Assembly: GCF_002072215.1 (NCBI RefSeq) | Contig: NZ_JXMW01000010.1 | Span: 1 to 64,000, forward strand | Length of the DNA stretch: 64,000 nucleotides | Direction: 5' to 3' | From: Methanobrevibacter arboriphilus JCM 13429 = DSM 1125 | GTDB taxonomy: Archaea > Methanobacteriota > Methanobacteria > Methanobacteriales > Methanobacteriaceae | Shown here: positions 9,045 to 18,357 of the stretch, piece by piece | Layout: the number at the start of each line of letters is the position of its first letter | How positions within the stretch are numbered: the stretch's first letter is position 1 | Notes under the pieces: generated by a model | The model's input: the letters and a program-made list of their open reading frames with translations, nothing else | What the model was told of the DNA's origin: nothing | Databases searched by the model: none | Position numbers and translations under genes: made by a program

Positions 9045-10235
9045 TCATTTAATTTTCTTATCTAATTTTGCTTTATTTTTAATTGATAATACTGCTCCAG
9101 AATATCCTGGAAATAGATTTTCTTCTGAATATCCTTCCTTATATAATTCTTGCAATATTTCACTTTTAATTTCTTTAGATATGATAAATTTATAAAATAT
9201 TTTTTCATTTCTCTTTTTAATAAAGTCCTTAAAATTTGATGTGAAATCTATAAGAGGGATAAATACCTTACCATTATCAAGAAAGTCTACTATTTTTTTG
9301 TCTATAGATATCTCATTTACTTTTTGCCCATATACCTCCTCCCAAATAGTAAATAAACCTCTTTGAGCATTTAAATTTGGATTTATATTGTATTCTGGCC
9401 TATAAAAATGCAATGGAAATATTTCATCCTCAAACATTCCTAATTTAAAATCTTCAAAAATTTTATAATTTAATGCCCATAAAATACAATCTTCTTTATT
9501 CTTATCATCTAACAATCCTATTGCCGCAAAATATAATGCAACTTTATAATCATAAGTCCAATCTAATGCTCTTGTAGGTAACCCATAATGTTGTGCTAAA
9601 GAAATAATCTCAAAATATTCTTGCTGAGGCCACAAATCGCCGTATATTGTATTTTTAATACTATTATCTGAATTTCTGTGGATTTGTTTTCTAAGTCTAA
9701 TATTATCAGGAACTTTTAAACCTGATTTATCCGCAATACTTAAGAATTTCAATAAGACATGAATTTCCTTTTCAAAATTAAATTCCCAAATATTATGAAT
9801 TTCTTTTAAAGAAGGATATTTTGAATTTCTGTCATTAGAATTTAAACCCCTAAAATTGGTAATATACATTATTCCGTGTCCCATGTAATCTGAATAAGTT
9901 TTTTCATCTATTAATCCAGATTTATACGCATAACCTGCCTGAAAAATACAGTTTTTACATGGAAATGGAAAATCGATTAGTCCTAATTCATATGCATGCC
10001 CTACATCAGGAGCAAAAGAAAAATTAAAAGAATTATCAATAAATTCGTCAATTAAATTTTTTGATTTATCATTTAGCCTCAAAGAGCTAGGTATTAAATT
10101 ATAAGAACTCTTTTTGAGGCCTCTGAAAATGTAATTTTCTCTTATATCCGGATAATTATCTTTTCCTTGTATAATATCAAAAAGTTGACTGGTAGTTGAA
10201 ATATTGTATGTTTTTATATAGTCATCATATGCCAT
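9045..10235 (-). CDS. FRG-domain protein
   Basis: 396 residues. The hallmark FRG motif (ENYIFRGLKKSSYNLIPSSL, FRG at about 37-39) is near the N-terminus. A second conserved block, LAQHYGLPTRALDWTYDY..ALYFAA, lies in the middle and matches the FRG family's HYGxPTRxLDWT signature. A segment with two cysteines (FPCKNCIFQAG) lies between them. The family's biochemical role is not settled, but it recurs in phage, plasmid and defence neighbourhoods. The gene lies 180 bases upstream of the STAND gene in the same direction, so the two may be co-transcribed. The ribosome binding site is weak (AGAGAG). Confidence 0.75.
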   Translation of the reverse strand: MAYDDYIKTYNISTTSQLFDIIQGKDNYPDIRENYIFRGLKKSSYNLIPSSLRLNDKSKNLIDEFIDNSFNFSFAPDVGHAYELGLIDFPFPCKNCIFQAGYAYKSGLIDEKTYSDYMGHGIMYITNFRGLNSNDRNSKYPSLKEIHNIWEFNFEKEIHVLLKFLSIADKSGLKVPDNIRLRKQIHRNSDNSIKNTIYGDLWPQQEYFEIISLAQHYGLPTRALDWTYDYKVALYFAAIGLLDDKNKEDCILWALNYKIFEDFKLGMFEDEIFPLHFYRPEYNINPNLNAQRGLFTIWEEVYGQKVNEISIDKKIVDFLDNGKVFIPLIDFTSNFKDFIKKRNEKIFYKFIISKEIKSEILQELYKEGYSEENLFPGYSGAVLSIKNKAKLDKKIK

Positions 10236-10614
10236 TTGAAATCTCTCTTAGATTAATCCATTAATAAATATTAATATCATTACATTTAGCAATTATATCA
10301 CTCAAATCATGTTATGTTAAATGATAATATCAGTTTAATCAAAAATTCACTTGAATAATTCAAACTTATTCTTTCTGCTAAGTTTTTTTAATTAAATGCA
10401 ACATTACATTTATTCAATATATTTTAAAACTTCTTTTCCTAAATCTGTTAATTAATAAATTCTTTACTTACTTCATTAAGTTAATATTCATTCTATACAC
10501 TCATCTGTATTTTTAATTATTATAACTTTCTATATTAATCATGTATCTTCCTATAAACAAATATTAAAAAATCCTTCAAATATTTCTTCTATACAATCAA
10601 ATCACTAAAAAAAG

Positions 10615-10764
10615 CTAATCACTATCTAAAAAATACCATAAAGCTGAATTTTTACATAAAAAAGGATAATATCTCTTAATTTTCTTAGAATCAATCTTTG
10701 TACCATAAGATTTATTATTTATTTTAAAATCTTCTAAATCAAAAGTTGATTTAATTGCTTTAGA
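10615..10764 (-). pseudogene. C-terminal remnant of an unidentified gene
   Basis: About 49 minus-strand codons ending TAG, with normal amino-acid composition (...STFDLEDFKINNKSYGTKID... to ...NSALWYFLDSD). The frame has no start codon and is cut off upstream by an A/C-rich low-complexity stretch. This suggests the 3' end of a deleted gene. The family is not recognised. Confidence 0.45.
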
Positions 10765-11799
10765 AAAAAAACACAAAAATCACACAAAAAATAACAGCAC
10801 TATACATTAAAAACCTAACAAATACACAAAATACAAAAAAATATCACACACAGAATCTTTTTAATACAAATCATGAAAAAAGTAATATTTAAGATATAAT
10901 AATGAATCAAGAATGCTAAGAGTAATCCATTTTTATGTTTTATACAGTATTTATCTACGCAGACTACCTTGCCTACCACAAATGGTTATCAGTAGCTTTG
11001 CACTTGTATTTTATAGATTGGCTGTTTCACTGACCCTATTAATGTCGATATAAGCATTTTTATATCCAATCAACAAGAGTACAAACTCAATAACTATGTA
11101 TAAAACTATAACATTATAAAGTCTACTATATAAAATCAAATAGATATTAATAATAATTAGAATAATGATGAAAAAAAATTTTAGTATAAATTTGAGATGT
11201 TATTGTAGTATTTCATCAGCCATATAATCCATTAGGCCAATATTCATTGAGTAAAATAAAATCATATTAAAATACCTTTCTAACAATTTGATAAAAATAA
11301 AATAAATAAAGTCAAAGAGATTTGAACCAAAATCATGGGATTTCTCATGTCTCAGTACCCCAATTGATCATCATACTATACGATGTTGATCATCATACTG
11401 TCAGTTACGCGTTTTTTTCTTCAAAGACAACTGGAGTCCCAGATGATGCCAGATTACACTAAACCCCCCATGAATATGAAAAAACAAACACTAAATTCCC
11501 AGATGATTTTTTTATTTTTAACAATTTTTAGAACTTACAAAAATTCACAAACTCATAAATATGTTAAAATAATAAACAATATAAAATTTACTAAAATTTA
11601 TGACCTAACTATGTTGAAAGTTATGTTGAAAAAACGATAGGTATATATCATAAATATTCAAAATGAAAAAAATATGTCTTAATATATGACTAATTTTTAG
11701 CTGATATGTCTTAAAATAATTAAGTATAAATAATATTAACAAAAGCCAAAAAATATATGTTTTAATGACTTTAATTAAAGTTGAATTGAAAAAGGGTTT
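10765..11799. other. Non-coding scar region with local direct repeat
   Basis: No convincing gene. A locally less AT-rich patch at about 10955-11060 resembles broken coding DNA, but all frames carry stops. A 12-bp direct repeat GATCATCATACT occurs twice near 11367-11401, 22 bases apart. Around 11313-11345 the minus strand contains GGTTCAAATCTCTTTGAC preceded by a CATGAG..CCCATG hairpin, vaguely like a tRNA 3' half but not foldable as one. The plus-strand frame at 11383-11640 has no ribosome binding site and is probably spurious. Confidence 0.4.
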
Positions 11800-12171
11800 T
11801 TATGCTGTTACTAAATTACCATCCCATTTAGGAATGTTAATATCGTTAGCAATGCTTGCATTAGTTACTTTGATTTCTTCATGATTACTAACTGGAAGAG
11901 TGAAAATAGCATTAACAAATATCACATAATCAGTTACCTTAACAGATAAACTAATATCACGAATGTTTTCAAGGCTGGATTCATCAACATCGAGCACATA
12001 GGATGCATTAAGTATTTCTAACGCAATAAACTCATTGTCTTTGTTAAAGTCCATAATAACATCATCAGATAGTTCAACACTTCTTTCATGTTCATAATTT
12101 TTAACTTTTATAGACAATGCATCAACAGTAGAATCATATTTATAATCTACTAATATTGGTTCTTTAATCAT
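11800..12171 (-). CDS. DUF2283-like protein, possible antitoxin-type partner
   Basis: 123 residues. The N-terminal half has the DUF2283 pattern: YKYDSTVDALSIKV, then VELSDDVIMDFNKDNEFIALEILNAS, i.e. the D-A-L-x-I ... D-V-I-x-D-F ... G/A-x-E-I-L-x-A-S layout. DUF2283 proteins are small and often sit beside DUF4258-like proteins in toxin-antitoxin-like pairs. A C-terminal extension of ~45 residues has no recognised motif. The start codon overlaps the end of the upstream gene by 8 bases, indicating translational coupling. GAGAGGG precedes the ATG. The family call is fairly firm and the antitoxin role is inference. Confidence 0.65.
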   Translation of the reverse strand: MIKEPILVDYKYDSTVDALSIKVKNYEHERSVELSDDVIMDFNKDNEFIALEILNASYVLDVDESSLENIRDISLSVKVTDYVIFVNAIFTLPVSNHEEIKVTNASIANDINIPKWDGNLVTA

Positions 12172-12496
12172 GGAATTTCCCTCTCCTTCTTTCAGTTGGA
12201 AAAGTAGTTACTAATCTAATCTCATCAAGACTTTTAATAAATATCACAACTTTAACATGATATTTATCAGATTCAGGATGATTATAAAATACAAGAAATT
12301 TATTATTCTTGGAAAGTTTCATATAAACTGGTAAATAATTTTTAATCAAGTTATAAACTGTATCATATTCACAATATTTTCTCTTTGTGTTATCAAGAAA
12401 ATGTTCTGAATCTGTTATGATGACATGTTCATTATTTCTTAATTTTTCAAGAATAGATTCCATATCACTAATAGAATACTTAATAACTATCACCAA
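12164..12496 (-). CDS. Small unknown protein overlapping the DUF2283 gene
   Basis: About 110 residues, mixed alpha/beta with no signal peptide or membrane segment. A helix, SISDMESILEKLRNNEHVII, is followed by YHVKVVIFIKSLDEIRLVTTFP, an end resembling the C-terminal strand pattern of DUF4258 or other small RelE/BrnT-fold toxins. The match is too weak for a firm family call. Its stop overlaps the start of the DUF2283 gene, so the pair should be co-translated. The start is uncertain: the longest frame opens with TTG then GTG inside a GGTGAT motif, and an internal ATG 11 codons in lacks good spacing. Confidence 0.5.
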   Translation of the reverse strand: MVIVIKYSISDMESILEKLRNNEHVIITDSEHFLDNTKRKYCEYDTVYNLIKNYLPVYMKLSKNNKFLVFYNHPESDKYHVKVVIFIKSLDEIRLVTTFPTERRRGKFHD

Positions 12497-12709
12497 TTCA
12501 CATAATTTTATTTATAACTCTTATACATTTTTATATTTATATATAGTATCTTTATATTTTTATACTTTTTCATATAGAAATAAAAAATATAAAAATCACT
12601 GAAAATAGTATGGATTAAGAATATAATAAACAATATAAAATTTACTAAAAACAACATACTTTTTGTGATATCTGAGTCGAAATATTAATATACTAATGAA
12701 ACCAAAAAT

Positions 12710-12860
12710 CTTAAATGTGTAAAATAAAACACTTGAAATATGTAAAATAAATAACCTTAAATATGTAAAACAAATAACCTTAAATATGTAAAATAAAACA
12801 CTTGAAATATGTAAAATAAATAACCTTAAATATGTAAAATAAAATACTTAAAATATGTAA
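12710..12860. repeat. Seven 22-24 bp tandem repeats directly upstream of the DUF4143 ATPase start
   Basis: Units begin CTTAAATATGTAAAATAAA or close variants at about 12710, 12732, 12756, 12779, 12801, 12825 and 12847, alternating in length so that pairs form a ~46-bp higher-order unit. The last unit runs into the gene start, whose first codons still contain the CAATATGTAAA-like motif. The regular phasing is suited to cooperative binding of a regulator. Confidence 0.85.
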
Positions 12861-12861
12861 G

Positions 12862-14130
12862 ATGAAAATTATGCAATATGTAAATCGAATATCAGATAAA
12901 GAGCTTAAAAGGAAATTAGATGCCTCTGGAGCAGTACTTATACGAGGCCCTAAAGCCTGTGGAAAAACAGAATCAGCAAAACAATTTGCAAAAAGTATAT
13001 TAAATGTTGATCAAGATGAACAAGTGCCTGTACTTATGGAAACTTCACCAAAAAGACTTTTAATTGGCAAAACACCCCGATTAATTGATGAATGGCAAGA
13101 ACAACCAAAAATTTGGAATTACATTCGCCACGAAGTAGATAATAGGAGGCAGTCAGCACAATTTATTCTGACTGGTTCAGCAAATCCTGAAGAAAGTATA
13201 AAAATGCATTCTGGAGCAGGACGATTTACCACTCTTGATATGAGAACACTGACATGGCAAGAATTAGGTTTTTCATCAGGAAAAATCAGTATGCAAACTT
13301 TATTTTCTGATTCTAAAAAAGATATTGATGTTTTAGATGAACCAACTGACTTAGAATTTATTATTGAGAAAATAATCATAGGAGGATTTCCAACATTATT
13401 AGGTAAAAAATTAAGGCAATCAATTGACTTGAATAGAGCATATATTGATTTGCTTTGTGAAGTAGATATAAGTAGAGTTTCGAATGTGAAACGTGACCCG
13501 GTAAAAGTTCAAAACTTACTACGTTCCATTGCCAGAAACACCTCAACAACAGTAGATATTAAAACTTTAGAATTAAATATTCAAAAAAAAGAAAATGCTG
13601 ATCTTTCTCGCCCTACTATTTATGAATATCTCGATGCATTAAAACGTTTGATGATTATTGAGGAACAACCTGTATGGAATACTCATATTCGTTCCTCAGC
13701 ATCATTACGTAAAACACCAAAACGTCATTTTACAGATGTTTGTCTCTCAGTGGCAGCACTTGGTGCTGATTTTGACTCTTTAATCAATGACCTTAATTTC
13801 ACAGGATTTTTATTTGAATCATTAGTAACACATGACCTTAGAGTTTATGCACAAGCAAATGATGCTAAAGTTTATCATTATCAAGACTCATATGGTTTAG
13901 AAGTGGATGCTATTGTGCAAAAATATAATGGAGATTGGATTGCTTTTGAAATTAAGCTTGGAACTGGACAAATCGAAGAAGCTGCTAAAAACCTTCATAA
14001 AATGGTTTCAAGATTAGACAAAACAAAAGTTAAACCACCAAAATCACTAAATATAATTACAGGTACTGGAATAAGTTACACTCGAAAAGATAAAATTAAT
14101 GTTATTTCGCTAGCATCATTAGGAATTTAA
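12862..14130 (+). CDS. AAA-family ATPase with C-terminal DUF4143 domain
   Basis: 422 residues. Walker A GPKACGKT is at 29-36, followed by LIDEWQEQPKIWNYIRHEVD (Walker B-like) and ILTGSANPEES (sensor). The C-terminal DUF4143 part ends with FESLVTHDLRVYA ... LEVDAIV....WIAFEIKLG, which has the D-x(n)-E-x-K spacing of PD-(D/E)XK nucleases. These proteins are widespread in bacteria and archaea, often on mobile or accessory DNA, and their cellular role is not established. Two in-frame ATGs (codons 1 and 4) are possible starts. No clear Shine-Dalgarno is seen because the repeat array reaches the start. It is likely monocistronic. Confidence 0.8.
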   Translation: MKIMQYVNRISDKELKRKLDASGAVLIRGPKACGKTESAKQFAKSILNVDQDEQVPVLMETSPKRLLIGKTPRLIDEWQEQPKIWNYIRHEVDNRRQSAQFILTGSANPEESIKMHSGAGRFTTLDMRTLTWQELGFSSGKISMQTLFSDSKKDIDVLDEPTDLEFIIEKIIIGGFPTLLGKKLRQSIDLNRAYIDLLCEVDISRVSNVKRDPVKVQNLLRSIARNTSTTVDIKTLELNIQKKENADLSRPTIYEYLDALKRLMIIEEQPVWNTHIRSSASLRKTPKRHFTDVCLSVAALGADFDSLINDLNFTGFLFESLVTHDLRVYAQANDAKVYHYQDSYGLEVDAIVQKYNGDWIAFEIKLGTGQIEEAAKNLHKMVSRLDKTKVKPPKSLNIITGTGISYTRKDKINVISLASLGI

Positions 14131-14252
14131 TTCTTTGATAAAGAATTATTAACCAAAACGCAGTCTTCTTTATCTGATTTGTTATTTTTCATTTCATCCA
14201 AACAATCATAATCAATTGTGCTGCCATAAAATTTAACAATATTTAATAACAT
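14127..14252 (-). CDS. Possible 41-residue ORF or gene remnant
   Basis: An open minus-strand frame, MLLNIVKFYGSTIDYDCLDE to LVNNSLSKN, has ordinary protein composition rather than the AT-rich noise of the surroundings. It converges with the end of the ATPase gene, overlapping its stop by four bases. No ribosome binding site is apparent. It may be the 3' scar of a lost gene. Confidence 0.3.
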   Translation of the reverse strand: MLLNIVKFYGSTIDYDCLDEMKNNKSDKEDCVLVNNSLSKN

Positions 14253-14507
14253 TGTCTTATTTTCTCTGTAAGTATATAACTACATCTAGTTAATTATAAA
14301 GATTCTATTATTAGTTGAATCGTTCGGATTAAAGCTCATTTCTTCTTTATTAAGTTTTCCAAAAAACGAAACCTTTCACCATATATTGCTTTATAATATC
14401 AGTAATCCTATTTTAAACTCTTTTACTTTTTAAAAGTTTGCAAGATACCCCACAATTATGATTGCATCAAGATTATACCATTTTTCAGACCTGCATCTCT
14501 TTTTAGA

Positions 14508-14894
14508 ATTTATAAAGGATTTAGGGCCCTAGATTTTTGGGAAAAATTGAAGGAGTTTGGTATCTTATTTCATATGTTTAGAGTTTTATGTATTTTTGTT
14601 CTATAAAAGTACAAATTGTATAGTCTTCTTAATTGAAAATTCTGAAATTTAAGGCTATGATTTTAATAATAAAGAAAATTCACATAGCTAAAAATTGGCT
14701 AAAAATCAACTTTGTAGAAAACACTTAAAATTAGCTTTCAAGATTTTTACTAAATATTCATGAACTTTTAAACGAAACCCGTTTGTACTTTTAGAAAATC
14801 AATGCAAAAATGTCTCAAAATATATCAAATAATCATTATACATTCTTCATTCTTTCATAAAAATCTAGAACCCTAAAAGGATTCCTTTATAAAT
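14508..14894. mobile_element. 390-bp foldback (long inverted repeat) element, MITE-like
   Basis: The left end ATTTATAAAGGATTTAGGG with CCCTAGATTTTT is mirrored at the right end by AAAAATCTAGAACCCTAAAA with GGATTCCTTTATAAAT. Similarity continues inward for roughly 100 bases on each arm, including matching AAAAGTACAAA segments, so most of the element is a long imperfect palindrome around a central spacer. There is no coding frame. A target-site duplication was not found. Alternatives are a decayed insertion sequence or a structured RNA. Confidence 0.55.
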
Positions 14895-14946
14895 TTATTT
14901 TGATCTTTAAATAAGTCATTGGCAGGTAGGCTTACATTATTTTCAA

Positions 14947-16395
14947 TTAACTCTCATTAATCATAGTTTTAAAAAAATTGAGCTCTTCTTTGTTTATTCC
15001 TTTTATTAAGAATAAAACTAATAAATATACCACTATACCAATAATTATTGTGATTAAAACATTCCATATACCATTAGGATTAATTATAGCTACAACTATT
15101 CCCATTATAATTGAAGATATAGCTATCTTTATCATGGAAATATAATCATAAGGAAGTTCTAAATATTTTCTACTATAAAATACAGTGATTAACAATGCAA
15201 TAAAATAACAAAACAAAGTTACAATAGCTGCTCCAATAATTCCAATAAATGGAACTGCAATTATATTGAACAAAAGATTTAAAAAGCCTACAAGAATCCA
15301 AATTTTACCAAGAATCTTTGTTTTTTTCTCTAAAATTAATATATTATTGGTTATTCCATACATTCCCATAAATATAGCTCCAAGACAAACGAATGGTGTG
15401 ATTAAATATCCATTGATAGCTATTTCAGGAGTTGTGATTATTAACAATATTGGTTTTGAAAGAATTGAAAGCCCTACAGCTGCAGGAACTGTTATTATCA
15501 TGAAATATTTCATGGAATATTTAAGAAAAATGTTTATTTGTTTTAAATTACCTTCTTCAAAATATTTTGGAAGTACAGCTGGAAGAAGAAGAGCGAATGG
15601 AGATAAAAACATTAAAAGTATGCTTCCAAGAGCATAGCTTGGTGAATAGTAACCTACAGCAGCTGAACCAATGAAAATCCCTATAACATATTTATCACTT
15701 GAATCAACAACCCATGATGAAACATTACTTGGAATTGTAGGAATAGCAAATTCAAGTTCTTCCTTAAGATTTTTAAATTTTGGTATAGCTAAACCAAGGT
15801 ATCCTCCAATCATTAAAAGCATTATAATAAATACAGCGAAATACCCTACAAGAAGTCCAAGAACTACAGTTTCAATATTGTATCCAGATAATGCAAGATA
15901 AGAACTTATAAGAACTCCTATATAGCTTTGTAAAACTAAAAATAGTGAGTATCTCTTAATTTGCTGGAATGTTCTAAAGAAACTAATGATCATTAGATTC
16001 ATACAAGCAAAGAATGAAATAATTGATACTAAATAGAGTATATTAATATTTCCACCAAATAAAGAGTCAGCTATTGGATTTTTAAATATTATAAATAATA
16101 ATGAAATTATAAGGCTTGAAGCAAAAACAACAGCTAACATAGAATAAAAAGACTCTTTAATCTTTGATTTATCATTTTCAGCTGATAAAAATCTAACCAT
16201 TGTATATGGAAGGCCTAAATTAGCTATATTTGGAATTAAAGCAATAGTTGTGTTTACTTGAGCCCATATTCCATAGTCAAATACTGAAAAGTTTTTAGTT
16301 ATTATTGGAATAAAAATCAGTCCACTGATTGATATAAGTATGTTTGTTATTCCAACAAGCCCAATTCTCTGGACAAAACGTTTATATTCATTCAT
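14947..16395 (-). CDS. Wzx-like oligosaccharide flippase (MOP/MATE superfamily)
   Basis: 482 residues with about 12-14 hydrophobic membrane segments spread evenly along the chain, and the N-terminal pattern FVQRIGLVGITNILISISGLIFIPIITKNFS (split here: GLVGITNILISISGLIFIPI) typical of polysaccharide-biosynthesis flippases. Such proteins move lipid-linked sugar chains across the cytoplasmic membrane. It is the last gene of a same-strand surface-carbohydrate cluster that also makes a nonulosonic acid sugar, so it probably exports a glycan containing that sugar. No frameshift is seen. Family is firm and substrate is inferred from context. Confidence 0.85.
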   Translation of the reverse strand: MNEYKRFVQRIGLVGITNILISISGLIFIPIITKNFSVFDYGIWAQVNTTIALIPNIANLGLPYTMVRFLSAENDKSKIKESFYSMLAVVFASSLIISLLFIIFKNPIADSLFGGNINILYLVSIISFFACMNLMIISFFRTFQQIKRYSLFLVLQSYIGVLISSYLALSGYNIETVVLGLLVGYFAVFIIMLLMIGGYLGLAIPKFKNLKEELEFAIPTIPSNVSSWVVDSSDKYVIGIFIGSAAVGYYSPSYALGSILLMFLSPFALLLPAVLPKYFEEGNLKQINIFLKYSMKYFMIITVPAAVGLSILSKPILLIITTPEIAINGYLITPFVCLGAIFMGMYGITNNILILEKKTKILGKIWILVGFLNLLFNIIAVPFIGIIGAAIVTLFCYFIALLITVFYSRKYLELPYDYISMIKIAISSIIMGIVVAIINPNGIWNVLITIIIGIVVYLLVLFLIKGINKEELNFFKTMINES

Positions 16396-16524
16396 TAACT
16401 CACCAGTATCAATTACAATTATTAATATATTATTAATTAGAATTTTTATCCCAAATTATCAATTATATTATTCAACTCTAATTATATTATAAATATATTT
16501 AGAAATTATATTTAAAAGTTATAT

Positions 16525-18006
16525 CTAAAAATTAAAAAATTTATCCAAGCTTGATTTTTTATACTTTTTAAAGAAAAAATCATTGTCATATTCAGTTATA
16601 TTAAAATTATCAATAGAATTAATTATTTCATCAACATTATTAACTTTCCTAACATAATTTTTATCAACTAAACTATCCATATATTCAGCACCAGGTAAAT
16701 CCAATATAAATGTCTTACAATTAAATAATAATCCTTCATAGATAGCTGTTGAAAATACTCCAATTTGATACTCGCTTTTTGAGAAAAGTTCATATAATGA
16801 AATTTCACTATTGTCAATAATTTGAAAATTATCTAATTTTTGAGCTTTCATTAAACTTTTATAATTAGTCTCCCAGTTTGAATATTCTCCAGGATGTAAT
16901 TTATATATAAAGTTATATTGATCACAATCTTCTATCTTTTCAAACTTTTGAGCTAACTCATATGCAAATTCAGATAAGTATTTTCCTATAACTCCTTGAG
17001 AAATAAAAAGTATTTGTTTACACTTTTGATTATTAATATGAGATTTTATTGTTTCATCTAAATAAGGAAATCCAATAGATATGATATTTTTTTCATTAAT
17101 TGGGTAATTAGCTACTTCCTTCCAATAATCTCCAAAACTTAATATTTTATCTGGGAAATATTCTAGACCTTTATCCTCTTTATTTGGATAATTATACCCT
17201 AAATGATATTCACTAATAGTTCCATGTTGTAATTCTACTACTTCAACCCCATTATTATGAGCAGCAGCTATCATAGCTTTATTTTCATAAGCAACAACAA
17301 CAAAAACATATTTTGGTTTTCTTTTTTTAAATAATTTATCATATTTGTTATATTGATATTTAAAATCTAAAATATGATCTCTAAATATATTAAAAAGATC
17401 AATTTCAATATTAAAATTAGATATAAGTTCTCTTTGAAGATTGTATATTTTATTTTCTTCACAAGTTTTAAGTTTTAAATTGGTTTTTTTCTTATGAATA
17501 TAAGAACCAAAGAGGATTCTATCATTATATTTAGTGAATTTACCTTTTTTTCCATGATGGTTATTTAAATAAGGGCTTTCAATTAACTCATAGCCATATC
17601 CACAATCATCAAGATAATTTTCTAGAAAATAGCTGTATATGTCTTTATAATCTCCATTATGTTTCACTTTCCGAGGATGATCAAAGATTATAACATCTTT
17701 ATTATATTTACCATTTAATGGGTTTGAAAACAAGCTATTTTTAATAAAAGGGAGAAATGAAAATATTTTATTTTTAACTGTCACTTTTCCTTGTTGAGGT
17801 GAACCAAAAACCCCAATTTTCCTAGATATTTCATAATAAACATAGACCCTAACTAGTTGCCATACATAAACTCCTTGAATCTTCATATGATTTAAATCAT
17901 ATTTTTTCTCTAAAGAAAATATAATGTCACACACTTCTTTAATAGACTTTTCTGACTTTTCTGGCTTTTCTGGTTTTTTTTGTTTTTCTTGTGTAATTTT
18001 TGACAT
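16525..18006 (-). CDS. Putative glycosyltransferase (GT-B-like, surface-polysaccharide locus)
   Basis: 493 residues, no signal peptide or clear membrane segment. The N-terminus has a low-complexity KKPEKPEKSEKS repeat that may vary in length. The C-terminal half carries GT-B-like features: VVELQHGTISEYHLGYNYP, FIYKLHPGEYSNW (the KLHPxE motif of capsule, CDP-glycerol and sialyltransferase-like enzymes), and IGVFSTAIYEGLLF near the end. These motifs fit transferases that use CMP- or CDP-activated donors. It lies between neuB and the flippase, so a nonulosonate transferase is a reasonable inference, but the exact family was not identified. Confidence 0.6.
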   Translation of the reverse strand: MSKITQEKQKKPEKPEKSEKSIKEVCDIIFSLEKKYDLNHMKIQGVYVWQLVRVYVYYEISRKIGVFGSPQQGKVTVKNKIFSFLPFIKNSLFSNPLNGKYNKDVIIFDHPRKVKHNGDYKDIYSYFLENYLDDCGYGYELIESPYLNNHHGKKGKFTKYNDRILFGSYIHKKKTNLKLKTCEENKIYNLQRELISNFNIEIDLFNIFRDHILDFKYQYNKYDKLFKKRKPKYVFVVVAYENKAMIAAAHNNGVEVVELQHGTISEYHLGYNYPNKEDKGLEYFPDKILSFGDYWKEVANYPINEKNIISIGFPYLDETIKSHINNQKCKQILFISQGVIGKYLSEFAYELAQKFEKIEDCDQYNFIYKLHPGEYSNWETNYKSLMKAQKLDNFQIIDNSEISLYELFSKSEYQIGVFSTAIYEGLLFNCKTFILDLPGAEYMDSLVDKNYVRKVNNVDEIINSIDNFNITEYDNDFFFKKYKKSSLDKFFNF

Positions 18007-18078
18007 GGATGATTTTCCCTTATTTGAATCTATTCATTTTTAAAATTTGTTTGTTTATTAAGGATAACAATAAATTAT

Positions 18079-18240
18079 AATAATAATTATAATGACAATA
18101 GTTATCAATGCTATAATAATTATATAATGACAATAACTATCAACGCTATAATAATTATAATGACAATAGCTATAATAATTATAATGATATTAAAGATAGC
18201 GATGATAAGGATTAGCGATGATAAGGATAATGATAATAAA
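18079..18240. repeat. Degenerate tandem repeats in the gap between the glycosyltransferase and neuB
   Basis: AATAATTATAATGACAATAG followed by TATCAACGCTAT occurs about three times with a period near 34-35 bp. Two copies of TAGCGATGATAAGGA follow. No gene is seen in this ~350-base gap. Confidence 0.7.
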
Positions 18241-18357
18241 ATAATGTGATAATAATATAATGACCAAATATTAAAAAGATGCAAATAAATATAAAATTAG
18301 TTATTTATAAAAGATACTATTAAAAAGATTCCTTTTCACATCATCTTATTCAAATTC

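Noticed and set aside
11305-11350. Minus-strand stretch resembling the 3' half of a tRNA with long variable arm
   Set aside because: The T-stem does not pair and no 5' half can be folded; could be chance.
11383-11640. Plus-strand frame of 85 codons
   Set aside because: No ribosome binding site and composition typical of random AT-rich DNA; lies in a scar region.
12387-12602. Plus-strand frame opposite the small gene upstream of DUF2283
   Set aside because: Antisense shadow; the minus-strand gene has operon context and overlap.
12710-12860. Tandem units considered as a CRISPR array
   Set aside because: Units of 22-24 bp without spacers.
18079-18240. Repeated units considered as a CRISPR array
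   Set aside because: Units are degenerate and nearly contiguous, with no unique spacers and no cas genes.
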